A DNA stretch of 64,000 nucleotides from Jeotgalibaca arthritidis (GCF_011100465.1 NZ_CP049740.1:1170001-1234000); one strand, 5' to 3'. Positions 38,669-48,371 are shown, numbered from the stretch's first letter. Program-made: numbers and translations. Notes: generated by a model from the sequence alone, not told the origin.

Positions 38669-40384
38669 ATGGTAGGTTTATTGCGGTATGCACGGAATTA
38701 TAAACGACAGGTCATTTTAGGGCCGGTCTTTAAGTTTTTAGAAGCAGTTCTTGAACTAATGTTGCCATTACTCATGGCAAAGCTAATAGATGATGGGGTA
38801 GCGAAGGGAAATATCACGACTGTTTGGCAAATGGCAGGCTTAATGCTAGTGATGGTAGCATGTGGCGGTATTTGCGCAGCGATTTGTCAGTATTTTGCCT
38901 CGATTGCTTCTCAAGGATTTGGAACAGAGTTGCGTAACCAACTCATGAAAAAAATTAATACACTGTCTCATGAAGACTTAAATCAATTTGGGACAGACAC
39001 ATTAATTACGCGTATGACTAACGACATCAACCAAATGCAATTGGCATTGGCAATGTTGATTCGACTAGTCGTTCGTTCGCCATTCTTAAGTGTGGGAGCC
39101 GTTGTGATGGCATTTATTATCGATGCTAAAACAGGCTTTTTATATTTATTATCACTCCCACTATTTTGCTTAGTGCTCTTTTTAATTATTCGGTACTCCG
39201 TTCCGTTATATAAAAACGTTCAGCAACGTTTAGATTATTTAAATGAACTGATTGCCCAAAATTTAAGTGGTGTTCGCGTCATTCGTGCCTTCGCACGTAC
39301 AAAGAGCGACATCAATCACTTCAACGACAGTACAGATGATTTAGCTAAAGTGAATCGAAAAGTAGCCAATTTATCTGCTCTCTTGTCGCCAAGTACCACC
39401 TTAATTATGAATGCAGGCATTATGATTTTACTTTATATTGGTGGCTTTTCCGTTAACGACGGTCGCCTGCAGCAAGGTGAAGTATTAGCCCTTATTTCTT
39501 ATATGAATCAAATGCTATTAGCTTTGATTGTTGTCTCTAACCTAGTAGTGACCTTTACCCGTGCATTTGCATCTGCTCAGCGGATTAACGAGGTACTGGA
39601 TACAACACCAAGCTTAGTTTCGCCACTGGCTGACTCAATTGAGCCTGACCTAGAAGCGGCAGTTGTTTCTTTCTCACAAGTCGATTTCAGATACAGCAAG
39701 GAAGCGGGATTGTCACTCGAAAACATCAATTTTGAGGTTGCTAACGGCAGTGTAGTGGGGATTACAGGCCCAACTGGTAGTGGGAAATCAACCCTTATTC
39801 AGCTGATTCCGCGCTTTTATGATACGAGTGCCGGCGATGTTTACTTTATGGGCAAAAACGTGCGGGATTGGGACCTGAATCATTTGCGCCAACTCATCGC
39901 AATGGTGCCGCAAACAGCTGTCTTATTTAGTGGTAGCATCCGCGATAATTTACGGTGGGGAAAAGAAGATGCCACTGATGAAGAATGTTGGCAAGCTTTA
40001 AAAACGGCACAAGCCTTCGATTTTGTTTCCGCATTACCACAACAATTGGATTCACCAGTCATGGAAAATGGGAAGAATTTCTCAGGTGGGCAACGCCAAC
40101 GCCTGACAATTGCCCGAGCATTGATTGCTAAACCAACCTTATTGATTTTAGATGACTCCTTGTCGGCGCTAGATTATCAAACAGACTTATATTTACGTGA
40201 AGCCTTGAAGCGTGATTTAGATTGCGCCGTTATTATTATTTCGCAACGGATTCGCTCTTTACAAAAAGCAGACCGTATTTTATTAATGGACAGTGGTCGG
40301 TTATTGGCTGCTGGTACGCATGATGAGTTATTAGAAGAGTCAGCGGAGTATCAAGAGCTTGTCGCATCACAGGAGGAGAAATAA
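38669..40384 (+). CDS. heterodimeric ABC multidrug exporter, subunit 1
   Basis: A 571-aa half transporter: six membrane helices, then an ATPase domain with Walker A GPTGSGKST, signature FSGGQRQRL and Walker B LLILDDSLSALD. The catalytic Glu after Walker B is Asp, the mark of the degenerate site in EfrA/BmrC/LmrC-type subunits. It pairs with the next gene, which starts 2 nt after its stop. Substrates are likely drugs or lipids. Confidence 0.9.
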   Translation: MVGLLRYARNYKRQVILGPVFKFLEAVLELMLPLLMAKLIDDGVAKGNITTVWQMAGLMLVMVACGGICAAICQYFASIASQGFGTELRNQLMKKINTLSHEDLNQFGTDTLITRMTNDINQMQLALAMLIRLVVRSPFLSVGAVVMAFIIDAKTGFLYLLSLPLFCLVLFLIIRYSVPLYKNVQQRLDYLNELIAQNLSGVRVIRAFARTKSDINHFNDSTDDLAKVNRKVANLSALLSPSTTLIMNAGIMILLYIGGFSVNDGRLQQGEVLALISYMNQMLLALIVVSNLVVTFTRAFASAQRINEVLDTTPSLVSPLADSIEPDLEAAVVSFSQVDFRYSKEAGLSLENINFEVANGSVVGITGPTGSGKSTLIQLIPRFYDTSAGDVYFMGKNVRDWDLNHLRQLIAMVPQTAVLFSGSIRDNLRWGKEDATDEECWQALKTAQAFDFVSALPQQLDSPVMENGKNFSGGQRQRLTIARALIAKPTLLILDDSLSALDYQTDLYLREALKRDLDCAVIIISQRIRSLQKADRILLMDSGRLLAAGTHDELLEESAEYQELVASQEEK

Positions 40385-40385
40385 C

Positions 40386-42140
40386 ATGAAAAAATTATCT
40401 TCCAAAGGACTTCGTTATTTTTGGCCTTATTTGTTGGCCTATCCAAAAGAATTAATTGCTGCCAGCTTGTTTGGCGTGATCAGTGGAGCGGCTGTTGTGT
40501 TAATGACCTATTATATTGGTGTGTCGGTTGATTTACTGATCGGTGTGGATCAAGTTGATTTTACTGGTCTTTACCGTGTATTGGCCTTGTTTGCCGGTAT
40601 TTTATTAGTAACGGTCATTAGCCAATGGGTGATTCAAGTTTTAGGGAACCGCATTGCTTACCAATCGGTAGCAGAATTGCGGAAGGATACCTTTAAGCAC
40701 TTGAATCATTTGCCATTAAGCTATTATGATCAAACCGCTCATGGTGATATTGTCAGCCGTTTTACGAATGATATGGATAATGTGTCAGTCGCTGTGTCAG
40801 CTGTTTTTATCCAGCTGTTTTCCGGCTTATCGACTTTGATTTTGGCGCTAGCTTTTATGCTGTATTTAAGTCCGTGGTTAACGGTCGTTGTTCTTATTGC
40901 GACACCGGTTATTTTTACGGTAATGTGGCTAGTTGCGCGTGCCTCACAACAGAACTTTAGTAATCAACAGCGAATTACAGGTGAACTAAGCGGATTTATT
41001 AATGAGCGTATTCGTAATCAAAAGATTGTTAAAGCTTTCCAACAAGAAGACAAAACACAGCAGATGTTTGAAGGGATTAACCAACGTTTGTACGTTGATG
41101 GTCAAAAAGCACAGTTTTCGTCATCCTTAACCAATCCGTTATCACGTGTCGTTGACCATTTAGCTTACCTTTCAGTTGGTCTTGTCGGTGGTGTTCTCGC
41201 TTTAAATGGTAATTATGGTGTAACGATTGGTGTGATTTCTAGTTTTACTATTTATTCTAGCCAGTTTACTAAGCCCTTTATTGAGCTCTCAGGTATCACC
41301 ACTCAGCTACAGTTAGCCATTGCTGGTTTGGATAGAGCGTATGATATTCTCCAACAAGCCCCACAAGAACCTGACGCGACAAATGCCCGAGTGTTAACTG
41401 GGGCAAAAGGAGCGGTATCGTTTGAACATGTTCACTTTGGATATGTTGAAGGCCAAGAGCTGATAGAAGATTTTAGTTTGTCAGTTCAGCCAGGGGAAAC
41501 TATTGCAATTGTCGGTAAAACGGGAGCTGGGAAATCAACTTTAATTAACTTGCTGATGCGTTTCTATGAACTCAATAGCGGTCGGATTTTAATTGATGGC
41601 ACGGATATCCGTGAATTAACGCGAGATAGTTTGCGCCAAAGCTTCGGGATGGTGCTTCAAGAAACATGGCTATTTGAAGGCTCATTGCGTGCGAATTTAC
41701 GCTATGGTCGTAAAAGTGCGACCGACGATGAGATTTATGATGCCTTGAAGAAAACCTATATGTACGACTTTGTATCTCGGTTACCAGAAGGTTTGGATAC
41801 AAAGGCAGGAGACAGTGGGCTGAAGATTTCTGATGGTCAGCGCCAGTTATTAACGATTGCCCGGACAATGATTTCGAATCCGGATATGCTGATTTTGGAT
41901 GAGGCAACGTCATCTGTTGATACGCTGACTGAACAAAAAATCCAGTCTGCTTTCTTACAAATGATGGAAGGGCGCACGAGTTTTGTGATTGCACATCGCC
42001 TATCAACGATTCGAAATGCGGATAAGATTTTAGTGCTTGATCAAGGAAATATTTTAGAGATTGGTAGTCACGACGAGCTTTTGGCTAAAGGTGGCTATTA
42101 TAAAGATCTGTACCAAGCCCAATTTACCGAAGAAGCGTAA
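40386..42140 (+). CDS. heterodimeric ABC multidrug exporter, subunit 2
   Basis: A 584-aa half transporter with six helices and an ATPase domain: Walker A GKTGAGKST, Walker B MLILDEATSSVD with the catalytic Glu intact. Its signature loop ISDGQRQ departs from LSGGQ, so the two signature motifs and two Walker B motifs give one full and one weak ATP site, as in EfrB/BmrD/LmrD. ATG 40386 follows AGGAGGA. It ends at a terminator (42156-42188). Confidence 0.9.
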   Translation: MKKLSSKGLRYFWPYLLAYPKELIAASLFGVISGAAVVLMTYYIGVSVDLLIGVDQVDFTGLYRVLALFAGILLVTVISQWVIQVLGNRIAYQSVAELRKDTFKHLNHLPLSYYDQTAHGDIVSRFTNDMDNVSVAVSAVFIQLFSGLSTLILALAFMLYLSPWLTVVVLIATPVIFTVMWLVARASQQNFSNQQRITGELSGFINERIRNQKIVKAFQQEDKTQQMFEGINQRLYVDGQKAQFSSSLTNPLSRVVDHLAYLSVGLVGGVLALNGNYGVTIGVISSFTIYSSQFTKPFIELSGITTQLQLAIAGLDRAYDILQQAPQEPDATNARVLTGAKGAVSFEHVHFGYVEGQELIEDFSLSVQPGETIAIVGKTGAGKSTLINLLMRFYELNSGRILIDGTDIRELTRDSLRQSFGMVLQETWLFEGSLRANLRYGRKSATDDEIYDALKKTYMYDFVSRLPEGLDTKAGDSGLKISDGQRQLLTIARTMISNPDMLILDEATSSVDTLTEQKIQSAFLQMMEGRTSFVIAHRLSTIRNADKILVLDQGNILEIGSHDELLAKGGYYKDLYQAQFTEEA

Positions 42141-42155
42141 TCGGTTTGCGTGGGC

Positions 42156-42188
42156 AGAAGCTGAGATAAAGAGTCTCAGCTTCTTTTA
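42156..42188 (+). terminator. ABC exporter terminator
   Basis: AGAAGCTGAGA pairs with TCTCAGCTTCT, followed by Ts. Confidence 0.87.
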
Positions 42189-42196
42189 GATCAGCT

Positions 42197-42460
42197 GAAC
42201 AAGCGATGATCCCATGTGTTATTGCGAGTGGCTGTTTATGCGTATTATCGTATCTGTTAGTTATTTGTTCACCGCTACCACTATTATCTTTGGTAGGTTG
42301 TGCAGTTGGTCCAACCATCGTCGGCAGTGTATCGTCTTTATTCGATGATAATTTACGTTATGGCTTTATGGCAGCCATTGTTTTCCCCCTTATTCTTGTT
42401 ATTTGCACCATCATTTATAAATGGCAAATAAATTTGAAAGTATCAGTTGCTAAATTATAA
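42197..42460 (+). pseudogene. MFS-type transporter, C-terminal remnant
   Basis: About 85 codons of hydrophobic sequence: MIPCVIASGCLCVLSYLLV, then PLLSLVGCAV joined directly to GPTIVGSVSSLFDD and a last helix. They look like the last three helices of a sugar-type MFS transporter, with an internal deletion between GCAV and GPTIVG. No ribosome binding site precedes the first ATG. The rest of the spacer to 42515 holds only the ddh leader. Confidence 0.55.
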
Positions 42461-42515
42461 TTTAATTGGTAAAATTAATTTTTAATGAGAGAGCGGATAG
42501 AAAGAGGGGACATAT

Positions 42516-43505
42516 ATGAGCAATTATAGCAATCATCCAATTAGAATTGGAATCGTAGGTTACGGAAATTTGGGTAAAGGTGTGGAAACAGAATTGGCTT
42601 TTCATCCTGATATGACCCTAGTCGGTATTTTCTCAAGAAGAGATCCGCAAACGGTCGATAGTGAATCAGCTGTGTTTCACATGGATGATCTAGAAAACAT
42701 GACTGATCAAATAGATGTACTTATTTTATGTGGTGGCTCAGCAACAGATATTCCTGAGCAGGCCCCAATTTTACAAAAACAATTTACAACGGTTAATGCA
42801 TACGATAACCATGCAGAAATTCCAGCCCATTTTGATGTCATTGACGAATTAGCGAAGGCGCATCAAAATGTGGGGGTTATTGCAACAGGCTGGGATCCAG
42901 GTTTGTTTTCACTGAATCGTTTAGTAGCAGAGGCTGTTTTACCTAAAGGCGATACCTATACATTTTGGGGAAGTGGCGTGAGCCAAGGCCATAGTGATGC
43001 GATTAGACGTGTCAATGGTGTTAAATTAGGTGTTCAATACACCATACCGAATGAGTCATTAATTGAAGCGATCAAAGAAGGTGAAGAGGTTGCTTACACT
43101 AAAACGTCATCTCACAAACGCGTGTGTTATGTAGTAGCAGAAGCAGGAGCTGATCTAACAGCAATCTCAGAAACCATTAAAACGATGAAAGATTACTTTG
43201 ATGGTTACGAGACAGAGGTTCATTTTATTGATGAAGCAGACTACTATAGAGATCATCAAGGCATGCCGCATGGTGGTCGTGTAATCCGCCGAGGCTATAC
43301 AGATGACCAAACAATGGCTGTTTATGAGTTTGCCTTAGATTTGGGTAGCAACCCACAGTTTACAGCGGCAGCATCTATTGCTTACGCGAGAGCAGCTTAC
43401 CGTCTAGATCAAGAAGGCCAATACGGCGCGAAATCTGTTTTTGATATCGCCCCAGCTTACCTATCTCCTAAATCAGGAGCTGAATTAAGAAAAGAATTAC
43501 TCTAA
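42516..43505 (+). CDS. ddh: meso-diaminopimelate D-dehydrogenase
   Basis: A 329-aa NADP-dependent enzyme making meso-diaminopimelate in one step from tetrahydrodipicolinate. The Rossmann motif IGIVGYGNLGKGVE is near residue 11, followed by FSRRDP for NADP, and the substrate region ATGWDPGLFSLNRL and SHKRVCYVV is characteristic. GAAAGAGGGG precedes the ATG. This bypasses the succinylase or acetylase route and suggests peptidoglycan or lysine metabolism based on DAP. Confidence 0.95.
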   Translation: MSNYSNHPIRIGIVGYGNLGKGVETELAFHPDMTLVGIFSRRDPQTVDSESAVFHMDDLENMTDQIDVLILCGGSATDIPEQAPILQKQFTTVNAYDNHAEIPAHFDVIDELAKAHQNVGVIATGWDPGLFSLNRLVAEAVLPKGDTYTFWGSGVSQGHSDAIRRVNGVKLGVQYTIPNESLIEAIKEGEEVAYTKTSSHKRVCYVVAEAGADLTAISETIKTMKDYFDGYETEVHFIDEADYYRDHQGMPHGGRVIRRGYTDDQTMAVYEFALDLGSNPQFTAAASIAYARAAYRLDQEGQYGAKSVFDIAPAYLSPKSGAELRKELL

Positions 43506-43519
43506 TAAATTGAGATGAA

Positions 43520-43612
43520 TGTGGAAGTTGAAAATGGATTTTAGTTTGCAACTTCCTTAAAACGATAAAATGTGGATGTTGAAAGTGATTTTTAGCTTTC
43601 AACGTCCACATT
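43520..43612. repeat. tandem hairpin array E (two copies)
   Basis: GTGGAAGTTGAAA (43521) pairs with TTTGCAACTTCC (43546), and ATGTGGATGTTGAAAG (43570) with CTTTCAACGTCCACAT (43596). Same architecture as arrays A to D with its own stem. Confidence 0.75.
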
Positions 43613-43625
43613 TATTCATAAAGCG

Positions 43626-43659
43626 AAAAAACCATACTATTCGTAGTAGGGGTTTTTTT
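43626..43659 (+). terminator. ddh terminator
   Basis: AAAACCATACTA pairs with TAGTAGGGGTTTT, followed by Ts. Confidence 0.75.
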
Positions 43660-43725
43660 AGATTTTATTTTGGTAGCGTTTTCATATATAATAGAAGTAA
43701 CGAGATAAGTTGAGGAGGAATCGTC

Positions 43726-44151
43726 ATGACTGAATCATTCAAGGAAACAGACCAACAACCCTTTGTTATTGATTTTAAGGAATTAGTGATGGAAAACGAC
43801 TCTTATCGCAAAGTCATTTGGACTGGTAATCACATTCAAGCTTTAATTATGTCTATCCCAGAAAATGAAGAAGCAGGCACTGAAGTCCACCACAATATCG
43901 ACCAGTATACGCGTATTGAAGACGGCCAAGGAGTGTGCCGGATGGGTCCAAGCCCTGATGAATTTACCTATGAGCGGGCAATCACAACCAATGACGCTAT
44001 TTTCATTCCCGGAAATATGTGGCACAATATTATTAACACGGGTGGCCGGCCATTGAAACTGTATACGATTTACTCAATTCCAGAATATGCAGAAGGAACG
44101 ATTCATCATACCCGTGAGGATGCAAGCGGCCATACTTTATTATCCGAATAA
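43726..44151 (+). CDS. small cupin-domain protein
   Basis: A 141-aa single-domain cupin. The metal-binding motif 1 appears as EVHHNIDQYTRIEDGQG, with two His and one Glu-type ligand, and motif 2 as PGNMWHNIINTG. Its length and motifs match the YdbB/RmlC-like small cupins of unknown substrate. GAGGAGGA precedes the ATG. It has its own terminator. Confidence 0.85.
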   Translation: MTESFKETDQQPFVIDFKELVMENDSYRKVIWTGNHIQALIMSIPENEEAGTEVHHNIDQYTRIEDGQGVCRMGPSPDEFTYERAITTNDAIFIPGNMWHNIINTGGRPLKLYTIYSIPEYAEGTIHHTREDASGHTLLSE

Positions 44152-44156
44152 AAGCA

Positions 44157-44196
44157 CTGAGGCCTCATACTAGGTTTAGGATTGAGGCCTTTTTTA
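44157..44196 (+). terminator. cupin gene terminator
   Basis: AGGCCTCA and TTGAGGCCT pair, followed by T5. Confidence 0.8.
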
Positions 44197-44229
44197 ATGA
44201 AAGAAAAACTGAAAGTTGAGGCGATACAG

Positions 44230-44598
44230 ATGGAACTTTATCAGGACTTTTTAAATAAAATGCCACAAGCTGAACAACGCCAGCATGTGGAAGAATTATT
44301 AAACTGGGTTATGACCGAATTCCCTAATCTAAAAGCTGAATATAAATGGAACCAACCGATGTTTACCGATCATGGAACCTATATTATTGGCTTTAGTGTG
44401 GCGAAACATCATCTTGCAGTTGCGCCAGAAGTGGCAGGGATTAATCAATTTAAAGATGAGTTCGATAAACGGGGCTTGTCTTATACTCAAAACTTAGTAC
44501 GTTTACCATTTGATCAAGCTATTCCATATGATTTATTAAAAGAAATGATCGCCTTTAACCAACATGATAAAGCTGATCACCAAAAATTCTGGCGTTAG
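44230..44598 (+). CDS. DUF1801 protein (YdhG/frataxin-like fold)
   Basis: A 122-aa DUF1801 protein, a fold shared with the B. subtilis frataxin homologue. MPQAEQRQHVEELLNWV, AEYKWNQPMFTDHGTYI and the late VRLPFDQAIPYDLLKEMI are characteristic. ATG 44230 follows TTGAGGCG; a longer frame begins within the terminator region. Iron-chaperone function is known for one relative only. It is 14 nt upstream of the sirtuin-like gene. Confidence 0.82.
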   Translation: MELYQDFLNKMPQAEQRQHVEELLNWVMTEFPNLKAEYKWNQPMFTDHGTYIIGFSVAKHHLAVAPEVAGINQFKDEFDKRGLSYTQNLVRLPFDQAIPYDLLKEMIAFNQHDKADHQKFWR

Positions 44599-44612
44599 GA
44601 AGGGTGAATGCT

Positions 44613-45353
44613 GTGCAAAAAGATATTCAAGAACTTGTTCAACTGATTAAATCTGCCAAGCGAATTGTTGGCTTCACTGGTGCGGGCATTTCTACGGCTA
44701 GCGGGATTCCTGACTTTCGTTCAGCGGGTGGCTTTTTTGACCAACTGAGCGGCCAGCATTATAGTGGGGAAGAGGCACTGAGTGTGCCTTTTTTTAAGCA
44801 GCAACCTGAATTATTCTTTGAAAATTTCCGAACGATTTTGGATTTTCCAGATGCAGAACCCAATGCCGGACACCTCTTCTTCAAACAGCTAGAAGATAGT
44901 GGTAAAACAGTCACCGTTGTGACGCAGAATATTGATAACTTACACGAAAAGGCAGGCAATAAACACGTTTTGGCCGTTCACGGCAACGCTACGAAATGGC
45001 AAGATGCCAAAACGGGCCAAGCCGTTTCGAGTGACGCTTTGCGCTGGGATAAACGAGGGATTGCGGTTGATGAAAAGGGCCAACGACTAAAACCGCAAGT
45101 GATTTTATACGGCGATCGTTTAGATGAAAGGGTCATGGAGGAGGCTTCCAAAGCTATCCGGGAAGCAGACTTATTGATTGTTGTTGGCACCAGTTTAAAT
45201 GTCTATCCTGCTGCTTACTTAATCGATGATTTTCGAGGTGAGCATTTAGTTTTAATTAATCAAACGACGGTTGCTGATATGAAACGTTTTGATCTAGTCG
45301 TTCAAACAGACTGCAATGCTTTTTTGAAGGAAGTCACTAAGCAACTTTCATAG
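44613..45353 (+). CDS. SIR2-family NAD-dependent deacylase lacking the zinc cysteines
   Basis: A 246-aa sirtuin. NAD motifs FTGAGISTASGIPDFRS, VVTQNIDNLHEKAG and the catalytic His in VHGNA are intact. The region after it, where sirtuins carry two CxxC pairs binding zinc, reads TKWQDAKTGQAVSSDALRWD and has no cysteine, and LYGDRLDE replaces the usual FGE motif. GTG 44613 is chosen because AGGAAGGG lies 8 nt upstream. It may deacylate proteins or metabolise NAD or ADP-ribose; the substrate is open. Confidence 0.88.
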   Translation: MQKDIQELVQLIKSAKRIVGFTGAGISTASGIPDFRSAGGFFDQLSGQHYSGEEALSVPFFKQQPELFFENFRTILDFPDAEPNAGHLFFKQLEDSGKTVTVVTQNIDNLHEKAGNKHVLAVHGNATKWQDAKTGQAVSSDALRWDKRGIAVDEKGQRLKPQVILYGDRLDERVMEEASKAIREADLLIVVGTSLNVYPAAYLIDDFRGEHLVLINQTTVADMKRFDLVVQTDCNAFLKEVTKQLS

Positions 45354-45443
45354 CTCTGCCATTTTCTTCTTGCTGTTCTCTAATTGACTATCGATAAGAT
45401 GATGGTAAAGTTATAAAGAGTAACAGAGACGAGGAGAACGAGT

Positions 45444-45905
45444 ATGAACGAAAAACAAATGTGGCAAGCCTTTATTACTGAGCAGCCAGCTTACAAAGAT
45501 GAAAACTATCAAGCTTGGCAATATGGTGCCATTCCTGATGAATTGGCTCAGTTAACCTTAAGTGGCATCAAAACAGCAACGTCTTCTGCGCATTGCTTAT
45601 ATGAAATTGAAAAGGAAGAGCTTCCTAAAGCCGGGGAGTGGCATATCATCTTAGATTCAAGTGACCAAGCTGTCTGCATTATTCGACTAGTGACAGTTAC
45701 GGTTTATCCGTTTAAAGATGTACCAGCAGAGATTGCTTACCAAGAAGGTGAAGGCGATCGCACATTGGCCTATTGGCGAGCAGTCCATCAACGCTTTTTT
45801 ACAGATCTTTTGGTTGATTATGACTTAAGTTTTTCAGAAGAAATGCTAGTGGTTTGCGAACAATTTGAGTGTGTTTACCCTGCTAAACGTGAGGTGAACC
45901 GATGA
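45444..45905 (+). CDS. ASCH-domain protein
   Basis: A 153-aa ASCH (PUA-like) protein of the YhfF type, a possible RNA-binding or amidohydrolase fold. AWQYGAIPDELAQLTLSGIKTATSS near residue 25, the AGEWHIILDSSDQAVCIIRL strands and ERT-like GEGDRTLAYW are typical. GAGGAGAACG precedes the ATG. Its stop overlaps the next start (ATGA), so the two genes are coupled. Confidence 0.85.
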   Translation: MNEKQMWQAFITEQPAYKDENYQAWQYGAIPDELAQLTLSGIKTATSSAHCLYEIEKEELPKAGEWHIILDSSDQAVCIIRLVTVTVYPFKDVPAEIAYQEGEGDRTLAYWRAVHQRFFTDLLVDYDLSFSEEMLVVCEQFECVYPAKREVNR

Positions 45906-47332
45906 AAGTAGCCATTATTGGAATGGGTGTAGCTGGTATTAGTGTTCTGTCTGCTATGGCCGACCAACAAATGACTAAAGAGTGGGATATTCTACTTTTT
46001 GACGGTCAGACATTCGGTACAGGTTTACCTTATCAAGCTGATTCTGAATTATTATTATTGAATCAAACTGCAAGAACGATGAGTTTGGACAAAGACGACC
46101 CAGCTGACTTTACAAAATGGGCGGAAACGAACAAAGCAGTCGTAGATGCGGAACACAAACACCTGCCTCGTACTTGGTACGGCGAGTATTTGAAAGAAAA
46201 GCTAGATGCTGCCGTTTCGTATTGCCAGCCGACGATAATAAAAGAAGATGTCCAAGCAATCGATCGCTTGGGGGATGGCCGCTTCCGTGTACAGTTAAAA
46301 AGTGGCAATTATGTAGTTGATTGTGTCCACCTTTGTACGGGACATTTGCCGTATCAAGATCCGTACCATTTGAAGAGACACCCTCATTTTATTTACCATC
46401 CTTACCCGGTTCAGGAAAAATTAGCCCATATCCCGCAAGGTAAACGTGTTGGGGTGATAGGAACGAGCTTAACAGCTATTGATATGATGCGGGTTTTACG
46501 AGCATCTGATCCAACCGTCAAACTGTCTTTCTTTTCTCAATCGGGTCATTTTTCTTCGGTTCGTAGTAGTGAACCACTGTATGAGATGACTTATTTAACA
46601 GCTGAACGGCTGGCCGATGAAAAAGCGCGCGGTGATGGCTTTATAAGGCTTGATATGTTAATTGATTGGTTTAAAAAAGAGTGTGCAGAAAAAGAAATTG
46701 ATTGGCAGTCTGTCTTTGAAGACTTTGGACAAGGTAGCCGAGAGCAATTGGCTCAGCAGCTAGAAAATAGTGGGGACTTAGGGAAGGTCCAAGCTATTCT
46801 GCATCAGCTGGATGATATGCTGCCTGAATTTTGGCTAGCTTTAAGGGATACTGATAAACAACGATTTTTAAATGAGTACAGTGTGCAGTTTGAGACGATT
46901 CGCAGTCCCATGCCACGTCAGTCGGTAGAGGATTTAGTCCAATTATGGCAGAGTGGCGAGATTGCAGTTTATGGTGGTATGAGGGAAGTTTTTGTGGATG
47001 ATGAGCATTTCGAAGTCGTTTTGGCAAATGGTAAGTGGGTAGCAGTTGATTATCTAATTAATGCGAGCGGACAAGAGAAAAGGGTTAGTTTAGCGACCGA
47101 CCAATCGCCTTTGATTACCCAGATGTTGAGTAATCGATTGATTCAATCGGAAGAATTTGGTGGTGTTCAAGTTGAATGGCCTTCTTTACGAGCAATTAGT
47201 CAACGCTACGGCATCATCACTAATTTGTATATTCATGGGCAATTGATTCATGGTATTCAACATGGCAATAATACGGCCGGAATGCTGATGCGCCATGCTC
47301 ATCAAGTCGTTGAAGGTATGATTCAACCCTAA
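45902..47332 (+). CDS. FAD/NAD(P)-binding protein (NAD_binding_9 type)
   Basis: A 476-aa flavoprotein with an N-terminal Rossmann fold (VAIIGMGVAGISVLSAM), GTGLPYQADSELLLLNQTA after it, and a second nucleotide-binding loop GVIGTSLTAIDMM near residue 184. This layout fits the PF13454 FAD-NAD(P)-binding family, whose reactions are mostly unknown. It overlaps the ASCH gene by 4 nt. Confidence 0.85.
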   Translation: MKVAIIGMGVAGISVLSAMADQQMTKEWDILLFDGQTFGTGLPYQADSELLLLNQTARTMSLDKDDPADFTKWAETNKAVVDAEHKHLPRTWYGEYLKEKLDAAVSYCQPTIIKEDVQAIDRLGDGRFRVQLKSGNYVVDCVHLCTGHLPYQDPYHLKRHPHFIYHPYPVQEKLAHIPQGKRVGVIGTSLTAIDMMRVLRASDPTVKLSFFSQSGHFSSVRSSEPLYEMTYLTAERLADEKARGDGFIRLDMLIDWFKKECAEKEIDWQSVFEDFGQGSREQLAQQLENSGDLGKVQAILHQLDDMLPEFWLALRDTDKQRFLNEYSVQFETIRSPMPRQSVEDLVQLWQSGEIAVYGGMREVFVDDEHFEVVLANGKWVAVDYLINASGQEKRVSLATDQSPLITQMLSNRLIQSEEFGGVQVEWPSLRAISQRYGIITNLYIHGQLIHGIQHGNNTAGMLMRHAHQVVEGMIQP

Positions 47333-47351
47333 TGCTTTCGATTACGACATC

Positions 47352-47379
47352 AAAAAAAGCCTGCTAGCAGGCTTTTTTG
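47352..47379. terminator. bidirectional terminator
   Basis: AAAAAAGCCTGCTAGCAGGC followed by T6; a self-complementary stem between converging genes. Confidence 0.9.
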
Positions 47380-47384
47380 TCTCG

Positions 47385-47948
47385 TTAATCAATCGCTTTT
47401 TGCATATGGTCATATAGATGGCCGCTGAGGGTAAGTTCAGAATGTGCAACAAAGCCATTTTTTTCATAAACATGGCGAGCGCGGTCATTTACTTTATCGC
47501 AGTTTAAACCAATGACGGATTCGCCAGCATCTCTGGCAAAAGTAGGCAAAGCTGCTAGTAATTTACCAGCGACTCCTTTGCCGCGTTGGTCTTTGGCTGT
47601 GACTAAAGAATCTAAGTACCATTCTCCCGAAAAGGTTTCTGCATCGGGAAATAACAAAACGTCTTCCATACCGTATGAGGCAAGTGCCTGTTGGAAGGGT
47701 AGATTTAAGGCTTGCTCGAGTTCGCCTTTATAGCCATAGCAACAGCCCATAATGACACCATCTTCTTCTAAAACAATGCCATTTTTGTAACTGTAGCGGT
47801 AGAAATCTTCTTGCATACAGGAAACCATGACGTTTTTAAAGGTTTGAGGAGCCAGTTGTTTTAAAATAGGGAGCTCCATATCTTCAAAAATTTCCAGTAA
47901 TAAATCAAATAATAGTGGGCTGTCTTCAGCTCTTGCGTGACGAATCAT
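47385..47948 (-). CDS. GNAT N-acetyltransferase
   Basis: A 187-aa GNAT protein. The acetyl-CoA loop QRGKGVAGKLL and the downstream GLNCDKVNDRARHVYEKNGF motif are clear. The substrate is unknown. AGAGAGGACTACTACT precedes the ATG. It is divergent from the DUF488 gene. Confidence 0.9.
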   Translation of the reverse strand: MIRHARAEDSPLLFDLLLEIFEDMELPILKQLAPQTFKNVMVSCMQEDFYRYSYKNGIVLEEDGVIMGCCYGYKGELEQALNLPFQQALASYGMEDVLLFPDAETFSGEWYLDSLVTAKDQRGKGVAGKLLAALPTFARDAGESVIGLNCDKVNDRARHVYEKNGFVAHSELTLSGHLYDHMQKAID

Positions 47949-48020
47949 AGTAGTAGTCCTCTCTATTTCTTTATCATTAGGTTTATTTATTATAACATGA
48001 CACTGAAAGGAAGATGAACA

Positions 48021-48371
48021 ATGACTCAGTTAAAGGTAAAACGGATCTACGACCCTTATGATCAAGCGGATGGCAGACGCATTTTAGTTGACCGGCTCTG
48101 GCCAAGAGGCATTAAGAAGGAGGAGGCACAGTTGGATGATTGGCTAAAGGATATTGCGCCAACTCCCGATTTGCGAAAATGGTTTCATGAAGATAAAGAG
48201 CGTTTCGAAACCTTTAGTGAAAAGTACCAAGATGAATTGACGGATAATGAAGCCGTTACGACTATTATAGATGCTCTCGAAGAAGGGGATGTCAGCTTAA
48301 TCTATGCGGCTAAAGATAAGCAACGGAATCATGCTGTTGTTCTGCAACACTTTATAGAAGAAAGACGTTAA
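48021..48371 (+). CDS. DUF488-family protein (YeaO type)
   Basis: A 116-aa protein with RILVDRLWPRGIKKE at residues 20-34 and LLYAA-like SLIYAAKDKQRNHAVVL at the end, the signature of DUF488. Function is unknown. GAAAGGAAGATGAAC precedes the ATG. Confidence 0.88.
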   Translation: MTQLKVKRIYDPYDQADGRRILVDRLWPRGIKKEEAQLDDWLKDIAPTPDLRKWFHEDKERFETFSEKYQDELTDNEAVTTIIDALEEGDVSLIYAAKDKQRNHAVVLQHFIEERR

